In this document: positions 53,500-63,200 of the stretch, one piece after another | Layout: each line of letters opens with the position of its first letter | How positions within the stretch are numbered: position 1 is the first letter of the stretch | Origin: Paracoccus methylarcula | GTDB taxonomy: Bacteria > Pseudomonadota > Alphaproteobacteria > Rhodobacterales > Rhodobacteraceae | DNA length: 64,000 nt | NCBI RefSeq assembly: GCF_003007735.2 | Contig: NZ_PXNQ02000005.1 | Span: forward strand, 1 to 64,000 | Direction of reading: 5' to 3' | Notes under the pieces: model-generated | The model's input: the letters and a program-made list of their open reading frames with translations, nothing else | The model's database searches: none | What the model was told of the DNA's origin: nothing | Made by a program: the position numbers and the translations under genes

Positions 53500-54419
53500 T
53501 CCGCCACTCCCTGTTCGAAGGAAACGGAAGGCCGGTAACCCAGGTCACGCCGGGCCGCCGAGATATCCAGGGTCAGGCTGCGCCCCAGTGAGGCGACCGC
53601 CTGCCGGGTCAGGCGAGGCTCCTTGCCACCGCCAACGCGCGCGAGGGTTTCGGAAAGAACGGCCAGCGCCTTGGCGACATGATAGGGGATCGGGATGGTC
53701 CGGAAGGCGATGCCGCTCCGCCGACCCGCGATCCCGACCAGTTCGCGGAAGGTGAAGGCCTCGCCGGAGGTGATGTTCCACACATGTCCGCCAGGCCCGT
53801 CCGCCGCCAGGATCATCGCCCGCGCCGCGTCCCGGCGATGCGTCACATCGATCAATGCCCGCCCTCCGGCGATCATCGGAACCTTTCCACGTCGCATCGC
53901 ATCGATCAGGCGCGGCAACAGCGCCCGGTCATGGCGCCCATAGATGGCTCGGGGGCGGATCGCCGTGCATTGCATCGCTCCTTCGTGGTTCAGCACGATC
54001 CGTTCCGCTTCCCGCTTGCTCTGGGCATAAAGCGACATGCAGCGTGTCGGCAGTGCCGCGTTCTCGGCCAGGTTCAGCCGATCGGTCCCATCGGCATAGA
54101 TGCTGGGCGACGAGGCGAAGACGAACCTCCCGACCCCGGCGGCCTCGGATGCCTCAACCAATCGCTTGGTCGCGCGGATATTGACCGCTTGAAATTCCGG
54201 TCTGCTGGCCCAGGCAGAGCTCAGCGCAGCGCAATGAAAGACCCTGTCGATCCCGGCAACGAGGGGCCGCAGATCATCCGTCACCAGATCGGCGGCGATG
54301 AATGCGGGCAAATCCACCCTCGCGCGCGCCGTGGTCACGACATCATGGCCCTGCCGGCACAATTCCTCCACCAGCGCCCGCCCCAGGCAACCGCTCGCCC
54401 CTGTCACCAGCGCGCGCAT
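53487..54419 (-). CDS. NAD(P)-dependent extended SDR (epimerase/dehydratase family)
   Basis: 310 residues. Cofactor motif TGASGCLGRALVEEL at 6-20, catalytic Tyr-x3-Lys in YAQSKREAERI, and RPRAIYGRHDRALLPRLIDA downstream. It resembles 3-beta-hydroxysteroid dehydrogenase-like reductases, including OleD of olefin synthesis. A reductase acting on the KAS III product is the simplest idea. ATG 54419 overlaps the KAS III stop (TGATG). Confidence 0.87.
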   Translation of the reverse strand: MRALVTGASGCLGRALVEELCRQGHDVVTTARARVDLPAFIAADLVTDDLRPLVAGIDRVFHCAALSSAWASRPEFQAVNIRATKRLVEASEAAGVGRFVFASSPSIYADGTDRLNLAENAALPTRCMSLYAQSKREAERIVLNHEGAMQCTAIRPRAIYGRHDRALLPRLIDAMRRGKVPMIAGGRALIDVTHRRDAARAMILAADGPGGHVWNITSGEAFTFRELVGIAGRRSGIAFRTIPIPYHVAKALAVLSETLARVGGGKEPRLTRQAVASLGRSLTLDISAARRDLGYRPSVSFEQGVAECFE

Positions 54420-55420
54420 CAGAGCCGCACCACCGCGCCGCCGATCGAGATGCCCGCCGAGGTGCCGATGAGCAGCCCGGTATCGCCCCGCTTGAACCGG
54501 CCGGATCTTACCGCGTGATCCAGTGCAGTCGGAATCGAGGCGGCGATCTGGTTGCCAGTTCCGGCAAAGATGTCCACGACCCGGCCCGAAGCGAGGCGCA
54601 ACATCTCGGCGGCGTGTTCCAGGGCCAGGGCGCTGGCCTGGTGGGGAATGACGCAATCGAGCTGATCCATCGCCTTGTCCGCCCGGCGCAAGAGGCGCGC
54701 GACGAAGCGCGGCAGATGGCGCGAGGCCACGCGATAGGCCTGCGCGCCATCCATGCGGAACCGGTCTTCGCCCGGCTTGATCCCACGCGCCGGGTTCACG
54801 CGGGTTCCCCCCGCCGCCAGCACGCAGGCGTCGCGACCTTCGCCATAGGTCCGGAAATCGCTGGCCAGCACCGCGCCGTTACCACCGGCCTCGACGACCA
54901 CCGCCGCCGCGCCGTCTCCGAAGATGGCGGCCGCCTCGGGATGCGACCAGTCCAGCCCCACCGATGCGATATCAGACGAGAACACCAATACCCGCCGTGC
55001 ACGGCCGCAGGATATCTGCATCGCGGCCAAATCAAGCGCCTGCAGGAAACCGAGACAGGTGGCATTCACATCATAGGCCGGAATGCCCGACCGTCCGAGC
55101 CCGAGCCGATCCTGCACCAGGACTGCGGTGGAGGGTATCGGCTGCTCCATCACACCGCAGCCGCCCAGGATCATGTCCAGGTCGGACGCACTGTAACCGG
55201 CCATGTCCAACGCAAGTTTCGCCGCCTCTGCCGCCATGAACGAGGTCGTCTCATCCTCTGCCGCGACATGCCGCGTCTCGATCCCGTAGCGGCTGAGGCA
55301 TGTGCCCGGCGCCCAGTCGAAACGGATATCGATCTGTGACGATTCGAGCGTTTGACGCGGCCGGTAGCTACCGGTTCCGCGGATGGTCAGGTTGATCGGA
55401 TCGGTGTTTGTCGCAGACAT
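54419..55420 (-). CDS. 3-oxoacyl-ACP synthase III (FabH-like) condensing enzyme
   Basis: 333 residues, thiolase fold with an intact triad: Cys122 in DVNATCLGF, His260 in IPHQAS and Asn290 in GTGNQIAAS. Other marks are PSTAVLVQDRLGLGRSGIPA and FGDGAAAVVVEAG. It is likely a specialised condensing enzyme rather than the housekeeping FabH, because it heads a small biosynthetic operon. Starts beside two TetR-type operators. Confidence 0.88.
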   Translation of the reverse strand: MSATNTDPINLTIRGTGSYRPRQTLESSQIDIRFDWAPGTCLSRYGIETRHVAAEDETTSFMAAEAAKLALDMAGYSASDLDMILGGCGVMEQPIPSTAVLVQDRLGLGRSGIPAYDVNATCLGFLQALDLAAMQISCGRARRVLVFSSDIASVGLDWSHPEAAAIFGDGAAAVVVEAGGNGAVLASDFRTYGEGRDACVLAAGGTRVNPARGIKPGEDRFRMDGAQAYRVASRHLPRFVARLLRRADKAMDQLDCVIPHQASALALEHAAEMLRLASGRVVDIFAGTGNQIAASIPTALDHAVRSGRFKRGDTGLLIGTSAGISIGGAVVRL

Positions 55421-55435
55421 GGGAACCTACGTTTT

Positions 55436-55448
55436 TGAACGTTGTTCA
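55436..55448. promoter_or_regulatory. TetR-type operator 1
   Basis: TGAAC-GTT-GTTCA palindrome, preceded by TTTT, adjacent to the KAS III start codon. A second near-identical site lies 54 bp away. Confidence 0.7.
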
Positions 55449-55454
55449 CTACCA

Positions 55455-55484
55455 TTGACAAGCGAGATCAGATCCGTCAAGTAT
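55455..55484 (+). promoter_or_regulatory. Predicted tetR promoter
   Basis: TTGACA (55455-55460) and AAGTAT (55479-55484) with an 18-base spacer, ending just before operator 2 and 30 bases upstream of the tetR ATG. A repressor at operator 2 would block it. Confidence 0.5.
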
Positions 55485-55489
55485 ATTTT

Positions 55490-55502
55490 TGAACATCGTT
55501 CA
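55490..55502. promoter_or_regulatory. TetR-type operator 2
   Basis: TGAAC-ATC-GTTCA palindrome, again preceded by TTTT, 12 bases before the tetR start codon. It differs from operator 1 only in the 3-base centre. Confidence 0.7.
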
Positions 55503-55513
55503 GGATTAATGAA

Positions 55514-56104
55514 ATGGCCCGACCACGACACTATGACCATGACGAGCTCCGAACGGCCATCATCGAGGCCGCCCGCAAGCTTCTGGAAGAGGGAGGGCCT
55601 GCGGCCCTGACCGCGCGCGCGCTTGCGAAAGCGGTCGGCACGACGCCGGGCACGATCTACAACCTGTTCAGCAACATGAACGCGGTTCTGCACGAAGTGA
55701 ACCGCCGGACATTCACCGAACTGGCGCAGATGATCGATGCCGCGCCACCTGCTGCGCCCCGGGATCGCTTGCTGGCCCTGGCGGATGGTTATGTCGATTT
55801 CATGCTGGCGCGGCGGGTTGTCTGGCGCGGATTGTTCGAGGGACCACACCAGACCGACACCTTTCCGGGCTGGTACACCTCGCTGATCGATGAACTGATT
55901 GACCGGATCGCGGCGCCGATCGCGCAATTGCAGCCCCGGGCTTCGGCCCGCCTGCTGGCCGAGGAGCTTTTCCTGTCGGTTCACGGAGTCGTCGCTCTCG
56001 CCGCCATCGAGAGGCTGGATCTGGTCACCACGCAGGATCCGCACAGCCTTGCCCGCTCAGCCGTGGAACGGATGCTCAACTGGATCGAGGTGGACAGGAG
56101 ATGA
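55514..56104 (+). CDS. TetR/AcrR family transcriptional regulator
   Basis: 196 residues. HTH in residues 10-57: LRTAIIEAARKLLEEGGPAA, then LTARALAKAVGTTPGTIYNL. The C-terminal ligand domain has the WHG-like part WRGLFEGPHQ. Divergent from the KAS III operon and preceded by two matching palindromes, so autoregulation with repression of the operon is likely. Its stop overlaps the sulfotransferase start. Confidence 0.9.
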   Translation: MARPRHYDHDELRTAIIEAARKLLEEGGPAALTARALAKAVGTTPGTIYNLFSNMNAVLHEVNRRTFTELAQMIDAAPPAAPRDRLLALADGYVDFMLARRVVWRGLFEGPHQTDTFPGWYTSLIDELIDRIAAPIAQLQPRASARLLAEELFLSVHGVVALAAIERLDLVTTQDPHSLARSAVERMLNWIEVDRR

Positions 56105-57135
56105 GCATATCCGCCCCGATGGCCGGTGGGCTGATCCTGGGCTCCGCGCGATGCGGCTCCACCCTCGTTTCGCGGATCCTGCGCAGTCACCCCGATATCC
56201 TGTCCATTTCCGAGCTGTTCTCTACCGTCGGCCCATGGGCCTTTCGTCCGGACAAGCTGGACGGCACACGCTTCTGGTCGCATCTGGCAACGCCTTCGCG
56301 CGCGCTGTCGCAGGTAGGCAATCCGACCCTCGCCCCCACGGAATTCCTGTATGGCGGGCCAGAGCATGATCCCTATTTCTGCCCGCCAATCCTCGCCATC
56401 ACCCTGCCGCATCTGAGCAACGAGCCCGATGCCTTGTTCCGGTATCTCGAAACGACGGTCGGACAGCGCGGTGAGATGGGGTTGGAGGATCACTATCGCG
56501 CCATGTTCGCCGATCTCTCGGAACGGTTCGGCGGACGCAGGGTGTGGGTCGAACGCTCCGGCGGGTCGCTCGCCGCAGCGGGCACGCTGCGCGCGATGTT
56601 CCCCGAGGCGCGTCCGGTCCTGCTGCTGCGCGACGGCCCCGAAGCAGCATTGTCGATGCGGGATTACCCCGCAGCCCGGCTGGCTATCTGGATGTGGAAG
56701 AAACTGCGCCGCTTCGGCATCGATCTCTTGCATCCACGGCATCATTTCGGGCGCGGCGGCATCTGGCCTTTGATCTCGGCCATCGGCGGGCGCTTGGGTG
56801 TCTCCCGAATCCTCGAATATCGGCCCAGTCTCCATGACACCGGCGCCTTCTGGTCCGCAGTCACCAGAACTGGTCTGGATGGCCTTCGAGGCGCTTCACC
56901 CCTCGTGCTGCATTACGAAGACTTATGTCTCGACCCACGGAGCGAAATCGAACGATTGGGACGGTTCCTGACCGGATCGGCGCCCGGGAACTGGCTCGAC
57001 CTTGCCCAGACATTTCCGCGGGAACCTTCACGCAGGACCGACACCCTGACGCGCCGGGAACACCGGGAACTGCTTGATGCCTGCGGACCCGGAAGACAGG
57101 CGTTGATCGCGGCGGCGATGTCAAGCGACGGCTGA
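56101..57135 (+). CDS. Sulfotransferase family protein (Stf0-like)
   Basis: 344 residues. The PAPS 5-prime-phosphosulfate loop is GSARCGSTLVSRIL at 14-27, and the 3-prime-phosphate region is probably VLLLRDGPEAALSMRDY near 170-190. No signal peptide. It would sulfate an alcohol or amine on a lipid or small molecule. Cotranscribed with tetR (ATGA overlap), it may act on the product of the divergent KAS III cluster. Confidence 0.78.
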   Translation: MSISAPMAGGLILGSARCGSTLVSRILRSHPDILSISELFSTVGPWAFRPDKLDGTRFWSHLATPSRALSQVGNPTLAPTEFLYGGPEHDPYFCPPILAITLPHLSNEPDALFRYLETTVGQRGEMGLEDHYRAMFADLSERFGGRRVWVERSGGSLAAAGTLRAMFPEARPVLLLRDGPEAALSMRDYPAARLAIWMWKKLRRFGIDLLHPRHHFGRGGIWPLISAIGGRLGVSRILEYRPSLHDTGAFWSAVTRTGLDGLRGASPLVLHYEDLCLDPRSEIERLGRFLTGSAPGNWLDLAQTFPREPSRRTDTLTRREHRELLDACGPGRQALIAAAMSSDG

Positions 57136-57159
57136 CAAACCGCATCCCGGAACGAAACG

Positions 57160-57222
57160 CTTTCTTCTTCTTTGCCCGAAATACCTCCGGGAGGGGCAAG
57201 CGCCCCCCGGCCATCGCGGGAC
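57160..57222 (-). repeat. Intergenic GC-rich repeat, copy 4 (inverted)
   Basis: Read on the minus strand: a G/C-rich hairpin (GGGGGCGCTTGCCCC), then CCGGAGGTATTTCGGGCAAAGAAGAAGAAA. It is opposite in orientation to the other three copies and lacks the ATG. It lies after the sulfotransferase gene; the rest of the 195-base gap to glk is unremarkable. Confidence 0.55.
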
Positions 57223-57330
57223 TCAGAGATCCCGGGTAAGGATGTTTCCGCTATCATTCACCCCTCGCCAGAGCGCGGCAACTCGCCTAAAGATTAATCA
57301 TGGACGGAATTGATCTGGGGGACTGGTTCG

Positions 57331-58256
57331 ATGGCAATGCTGCTGGGAGATGTCGGAGGCACCAATGCGCGGCTGGCAGTCGCGCGGAACGGGGTGATCG
57401 ACAATGCAACGGTGACACGGTTTCGCGGCGACGATTATCAAAGCTTTGAGGATGTCGTGCGGCAATTCCTGCAGGAGCAGGACAATCCCCATATTTCCTC
57501 GGTCTGTATCGCCGTCGCTGGCCCGGTCAGCGGCGGGAAGGCCTCGCTGACCAATCGTGACTGGGATTCTCCGAAGACCGGTTGGCGCGGCTGACCGATG
57601 CCGATCATGTCAGGCTGATCAACGACCTGACCGCCCTTGGTTACGCAACTCCGGCGCTGCGCGGGGACGGATTGTCCGTGCTTCGCGACGCACCCGAGGA
57701 TCGCGCCCGCAACGGTCAGGCCCTGGTGGTGGGGCTGGGCACCGGCTTCAATGTCTGTGCCGTCCGCGCCCTGCCCGGTGGCGCTGTGATGGCCATGGAA
57801 GCCGAAGAGGGCCATACCCGGCTGCCCTCCAATATCCATCAGCGGCTGGTCGACCTGCTTGGACGCGAAGGCGCCGAGGCGTTCTTTTCGACCGAGGAAA
57901 CCTTTGCCGGGCGCGGGCTGGCGCGGCTGCATGCGATGCGCACCGGGACCGATCCGATCCGCAGCGAGGCCATCGCCGAAGCCGCCGGACGCGGCGATGC
58001 AGAAGCGGTGGCGACATATGACCTGTTCACGGAACTGGTGGGGCTGCTGTGCCGCGAACTGACCCTGCGCTTCATGCCGCTGGAGGGGCTTTTCCTCGCC
58101 GGCAGCGTCGGGCGGAGCATTGCCGATCGCATGGACCGTTTCGAACCCGCCTTCCTGGCCGAATCCTATATGCGTCATATCCCGGAAAACACGCCGATTT
58201 TCCTGATCCGCGACGACATGGCGGCGCTGCATGGATGCCTGGCGGCATTGTCGTAA
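57331..58256 (+). pseudogene. glk: Glucokinase, one frameshift
   Basis: Begins MAMLLGDVGGTNARLAVARN (phosphate-binding loop at 6-14) and reads to LTNRDWDS, then shifts. DRLARLTDADHVRLINDLTA continues in the next frame to 58256. One T is missing in the T run near 57571 (GATTCTCC should be GATTTCTCC, giving WDFSEDRL). The repaired protein has 308 residues, normal for proteobacterial glucokinase, with VGLGTGFNV and EEGHTRLP in the active site. ATG 57331 follows GGGGGA. Likely functional; sits next to no sugar transporter in this window, though frcBCA imports a hexose. Confidence 0.87.
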
Positions 58257-58373
58257 GGGTCCTGCCGTGACTGGTCCGATGGTCCCGTTGACAAAAAAAC
58301 GATGGCCAATTGCTGGATCTTCACGTCTATAGCTGTTCATATTGCAGCAAGGAACCGGGGGCGGAGCGTGAAG

Positions 58374-60242
58374 ATGCGGGCATATCTGAAGGCCATGCTT
58401 GTTGCAGGCTCGGCTTTGGGGTTTTGCGGCATCGCGCTGGCCCAATCATCCTCGCCGTTCTCGGGACTGTTCGGCGGCAAGACCGAGGATGGGCCGGTTT
58501 CGCTCGATTTCCGCGTTGCCGGGGATGAGAGCGATATCGAGAAGACCATCCGCAACACCTCGCTCTTGTCGGGCGCGCTTGCCGAGGATCGTATCAGCGG
58601 ACAGGACCTGCTGGCCGCTGCCCGCGCCGATTATGCCCGCATCCTGGGCGCGCTTTACGACATGGGTCATTATTCGGCGGTCATCGATATCACCCTGGAC
58701 GGGGTCGAAGCGGCCGAAATCGCGCCGCTCGACGCGCCGGAAGTGGTGCGATCCGTGGTGGTTTCGGTCGATCCCGGCCCGGTATTCAAGTTCTCGCGCG
58801 CTGCTATCGGCCCCCTGGCACCGGGCAGACAAGCCTCTGACGATTACCGTCGGGGCGAGACGGCCGGGACGGGCGTGATCAAGTCCGAGGCGCTGTCGGC
58901 GGTCGATGGCTGGCGCGAATACGGCCATGCCAAGGCCGATGTCAGCGGGCAGGAGATCGTGGCGGATCACAACCAGAACAGCGTGGACAGCCAGGTCGAG
59001 CTTGCCCCCGGCCCGGTGGTCACCTTTGGCGAGCTCCATATCTCGGGCCAGGAGCGGATGAACCTGCGGCGGCTGCGCAAGATCGCGGGCTTCCCCACCG
59101 GGGAGCGGTTCGACCCGGAAAAGCTGGAGACCGTCCGCAAGCGCCTGCGCCGCACCGGGGTCTTTTCGGCCATGACGCTGGAGGAGGCCGATCTGCTGGC
59201 GCCGGACAACTCGATGGATGTCAGCCTTGCGGTGGTCGAGCAGAAGCCCCGGCGGATCGGTGCGGGCTTCGAATTGTCGAATACCGATGGTGCCATGGTG
59301 TCGGCCTACTGGATGCACCGCAACCTTCTGGGCGGCGGTGAGAGGCTGCGGATCGATGCCGAGGTTTCCGATATCGGTTCGGATACCAGCGGCCGCGACG
59401 AGGAACTGACCTTTCGCATCGACCGGCCCGCCACGATCACGCCCGACACCACCGCCTATGTCGAGACCACGTTCGAGCGGATGCGCGAAGAGGATTACGA
59501 TTCCGACAATATCGGTGTCGCCCTGGGCTTCAATCACATCTTCCGTGACGAGGAGAGCGACAAGTTGACAGCCGATATCGCCGTTGAATACGAGGTTTCG
59601 CGGGTCACGGACGCCAATGGCCGCACGGATTTCAAGGTGCTTTCCTTCCCGATGGCGGGAACATGGGACAGGCGCGACGATTCCAACAATGCCAAGCACG
59701 GCTTTTACCTGTCCGGCGAGGCACGGCCCTTCAAGGGATTCGGCGATACCGGATCGGGTGTCAGGGCGCTTGGCGAGCTGCGGGCGTTCCGCTCTGTCGG
59801 AGAGGATGACAGGTTCACCTTCGCGGGCCGCGCCCGGCTTGGCGCGATCGCGGGAACCGAGATCGAACGAACACCGCGCAATTACCTGTTCTTTTCGGGC
59901 GGCGGCGGGACGGTGCGCGGCCAGCCCTATGAATCGCTCGGCGTGCGCGAGATTTCCGGCCCCGACGGCAAGATCAAGACCGGCGGGATGAGCGTTGCGA
60001 ACCTCAACGCTGAATTTCGTTGGCAAGTCCGCGAAAAGATCGGGCTGGTGCTGTTCGCCGATTATGGCAAGGTCTGGGCCGAAAGCGGTTTCGGCGGTGA
60101 TAGCGACTGGCATTCCGGCGCCGGGATCGGCATCCGTTACAACACCCCGATCGGGCCGCTGCGTTTCGACGTCGCGGGCCCGACCGGGGGCGACACCGGC
60201 AATGGCGTGCAACTTTATCTCGGCCTCGGGCAGGCATTCTGA
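58374..60242 (+). CDS. tamA: TamA, outer-membrane translocation and assembly module
   Basis: 622 residues. Signal peptide (1-24, GIALAQ), three POTRA domains (about 40-310), then a 16-strand Omp85 barrel ending VQLYLGLGQAF with a terminal Phe. GGGGTVRGQPYESLG is the conserved lid-loop VRGY/Q motif. With TamB it spans the envelope and inserts autotransporters or moves phospholipids. ATG 58374 with GGAG; a longer frame from 58302 gives no signal peptide. Overlaps tamB. Confidence 0.93.
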   Translation: MRAYLKAMLVAGSALGFCGIALAQSSSPFSGLFGGKTEDGPVSLDFRVAGDESDIEKTIRNTSLLSGALAEDRISGQDLLAAARADYARILGALYDMGHYSAVIDITLDGVEAAEIAPLDAPEVVRSVVVSVDPGPVFKFSRAAIGPLAPGRQASDDYRRGETAGTGVIKSEALSAVDGWREYGHAKADVSGQEIVADHNQNSVDSQVELAPGPVVTFGELHISGQERMNLRRLRKIAGFPTGERFDPEKLETVRKRLRRTGVFSAMTLEEADLLAPDNSMDVSLAVVEQKPRRIGAGFELSNTDGAMVSAYWMHRNLLGGGERLRIDAEVSDIGSDTSGRDEELTFRIDRPATITPDTTAYVETTFERMREEDYDSDNIGVALGFNHIFRDEESDKLTADIAVEYEVSRVTDANGRTDFKVLSFPMAGTWDRRDDSNNAKHGFYLSGEARPFKGFGDTGSGVRALGELRAFRSVGEDDRFTFAGRARLGAIAGTEIERTPRNYLFFSGGGGTVRGQPYESLGVREISGPDGKIKTGGMSVANLNAEFRWQVREKIGLVLFADYGKVWAESGFGGDSDWHSGAGIGIRYNTPIGPLRFDVAGPTGGDTGNGVQLYLGLGQAF

Positions 60243-63200
60243 TGCGCAAGATATTCATCCTCCTCTTCGCCATTCTCTTTCCGCTCGCGGTGCTGGCGCA
60301 AAGCGCCGCCGAGATCTCGGAACAGGCCGAGGATGACCGGGGCTTCCTGACCCGGTTGCTGGAGAACAACCTGTCCGGCGCTGGCCGGCAGGTCATCATC
60401 AAGGGGTTCGAGGGGGCGCTGTCTTCGCGCGCGACCTTTGAACAGATCACCATCGCCGATGCCGACGGCACCTGGCTGACGCTGAACAAGGGGGCGATCC
60501 AGTGGAACCGGTCGGCGCTGCTGCGCGGCAGCGTCGAGATCGCCGAGCTTTCCGCCTCGGAAATCCTGCTGCCGCGCCTGCCCGGCGCGGGCGGCGAGAA
60601 AAAGCCCCAGGCGGAAGCCAAGGAATTCGCGCTGCCTGAATTGCCGGTATCGGTCAATATCGACAAGATACAGGCCGACCGTGTGGAATTGGGTGAGCCG
60701 GTGATCGGCCTGCCCGCAGCGATCTCGGTGGCGGGCAGCATGAGTCTTGCGGGTGGCGAAGGCAAGGCGGACCTGACCATCGACCGGCTGGACGGCCCGC
60801 GCGGCGCATTTGTCCTGAGCGCCGGCTATGTCAATGAAACCAAGGTGCTGAGCCTCAACCTGTCGCTGGACGAGGCCGCCGATGGCCTGCTGGTCAACCT
60901 GATCGATCTTTACGACAAGCCCTCGGTTTCGGCGCAGATCAGCGGCGAGGGGCCGCTGGACGGGTTCACCGCCAATCTGCGGCTGGCGACAAGCGGCCAG
61001 CCGCGCGTGACCGGGAATGCCTCGCTGACGGCCGAAGCCTCGGAAGACGGGGCGCCGGGCCGCGCCTTTCGCCTGGAACTGGGCGGCGATATCGCCTCGC
61101 TTCTGCCACCCGACGACCGCACATTCTTTGGCCCGAACACGCAGCTTCTGGCCGAGGGTTGGCGCGGTGACGATGGGCGCCTTAACGTGCCGGTGCTGAT
61201 GATCGATACCGACGCGCTGAATCTTTCCGGCTCGGTCGCCACCAATCCGCAGGGCGCGCCGCAAAGCGCGGTGCTGCTGATGACGCTTGGCAGGGACGCG
61301 GGCGCAAGCGATGTCCCGGTCAAGCTGCCGGGCGGGGGAAAGAATGCCACGGTCGAATCCGGACGGCTTGAACTGCAATATGATGCCGCCGAGGGCCAAG
61401 GCTGGACATTGGATGGATATGTCGGCCAGCTTGACCAGGGCAAGGTGAAAATCGGTCGGCTGACATTGGACGGCGCCGGACAGGTGGTGCTGGATGAGGA
61501 CAATGCCCTGTCCGAGATCACCGGCGCGCTGGATTTCGGCGCCCGGCAGATGGAATTCGAGGATGCCGGGCTCGCGCAAGCGGTGGGCGAAGCCATCACG
61601 GGCGACGCCGTATTCACCTATGGCGGCGGTCAGCTTGAGGTCAGCGAACTTGCGGTGCACGGCGCCGATTACGGCCTGTCGGGCTATAGCCTTCTGTCCG
61701 ACCTGACCGGCGGGCTGCTGCTATCACTGGATATGGAGGCCCGTTACCAGGATCTGGGACGGCTCTCGACGCTGGCCGGGCGTCCGATGTCAGGCCGGGC
61801 GGATGCCTCGATTTCCGGCTATTACACCATCCTGACCAAGGCTTTCGATATCGATGCAAGGGTCGAAGGCAACGATATATCGGTCGATCAGGAACAGTTG
61901 GACAACCTGCTTGCGGGGCAATCCCGAATCGTCCTGGGGGCCCGCCGGGACGAGACGGGGATCGATCTGCGCAATTTTTCGGTCAACGCGCATGGGCTGA
62001 CTGCGAGGCACGGGGATATCTGAACAGCAATTCCAGCGATGTCACGGCACAGATCTCGATGCCCTCGCTTGCCGATATCGGGTCTGACTATGCGGGTTCG
62101 CTGCTGGCCGAGGCCAAGCTGAACGGGGCCGAGGGCGAGCGCCAGCTTTCGCTAAGCGGCGATGCAGAGGACCTGAGAATCGGCATCGACGCGCTTGACC
62201 GCGCCTTGCAGGGGCGCACCAACCTGACGCTTCTGGCGGGCGAGGTCGAGAATGGCTATGTGATCAAGAATTTCCAGCTCGCCAATCCGCAGCTCAAGGC
62301 AGAGGCCGAAGGGGATTTCATCCGGAACGCGTTGGATGCGACGGCCAATTTCTCGATCCCTGACCTGTCGGTGATCCAGCCCGGCTGGTCCGGCAATCTA
62401 AACGCCACGGCCGAGTTGACCGAAGCCGACGGCACCCGTTTCATCGATCTGACCGGCAAGAGCGATAATCTGGCTTCGGCCAGCAAGGGACGGACACGGC
62501 ATCGATGGGCGCGACCGATCTGCGCGTGAAAGCCGAGGAAAAATCCGGCGTCATCACCCTGCGTGACGTGCAGCTGACGAATGACCAGATCGATGCCACC
62601 GCGACCGGCGTTTACGGAGAGGGCGTCACGGATCTTTCCGCCAGGCTCGATATTTCGTCGCTGACACCGCTACTTGCCGGATGGCATGGCTCGTTGAGCG
62701 CCGATGCCAGCCTGCGCGATACGGATGACGGCGCCCGGCAGGTCGAGGTCAACGGGATTGGCCGCGATCTCGCCTTTGGGCAGGCGCAGGTGGATAACGC
62801 GCTGGCCGGTGAGACGCGACTCAAGATCACCGGGACCGAGCGTGACGGGATCTTCGAGATCGGCCAGGCGCAGGTCGAGAACCCACGGCTGAATGCCAGC
62901 GCCTCGGGCAAGCTTGGAAAGGGCGTGACGGATATTGCCGCCGCGTTGAACGCGGGCGATCTGAGTTTCCTGGGGAACGGTATCAGCGGCTCGGTGGATG
63001 CCGAAGCGCAACTGGTCGAAGAGGGCGGGGTGCGCCGGATCTCGGCAACCGGCCGCGCGAACAACCTGTCGATCGGGCAGGAGAAGATCGATCCGGTCTT
63101 GCGCGGGCAGACCAGCTTTGACCTTGCCGCCACGCAATCGGAATCCGGAATTTCATTGCAGCGTCTGGATGTCGCCAATCCGCAGCTTCGGATCGGTGCG

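Noticed and set aside
58446..60212. 588-residue minus-strand frame over tamA
   Set aside because: Shadow of a well-defined outer-membrane protein gene.
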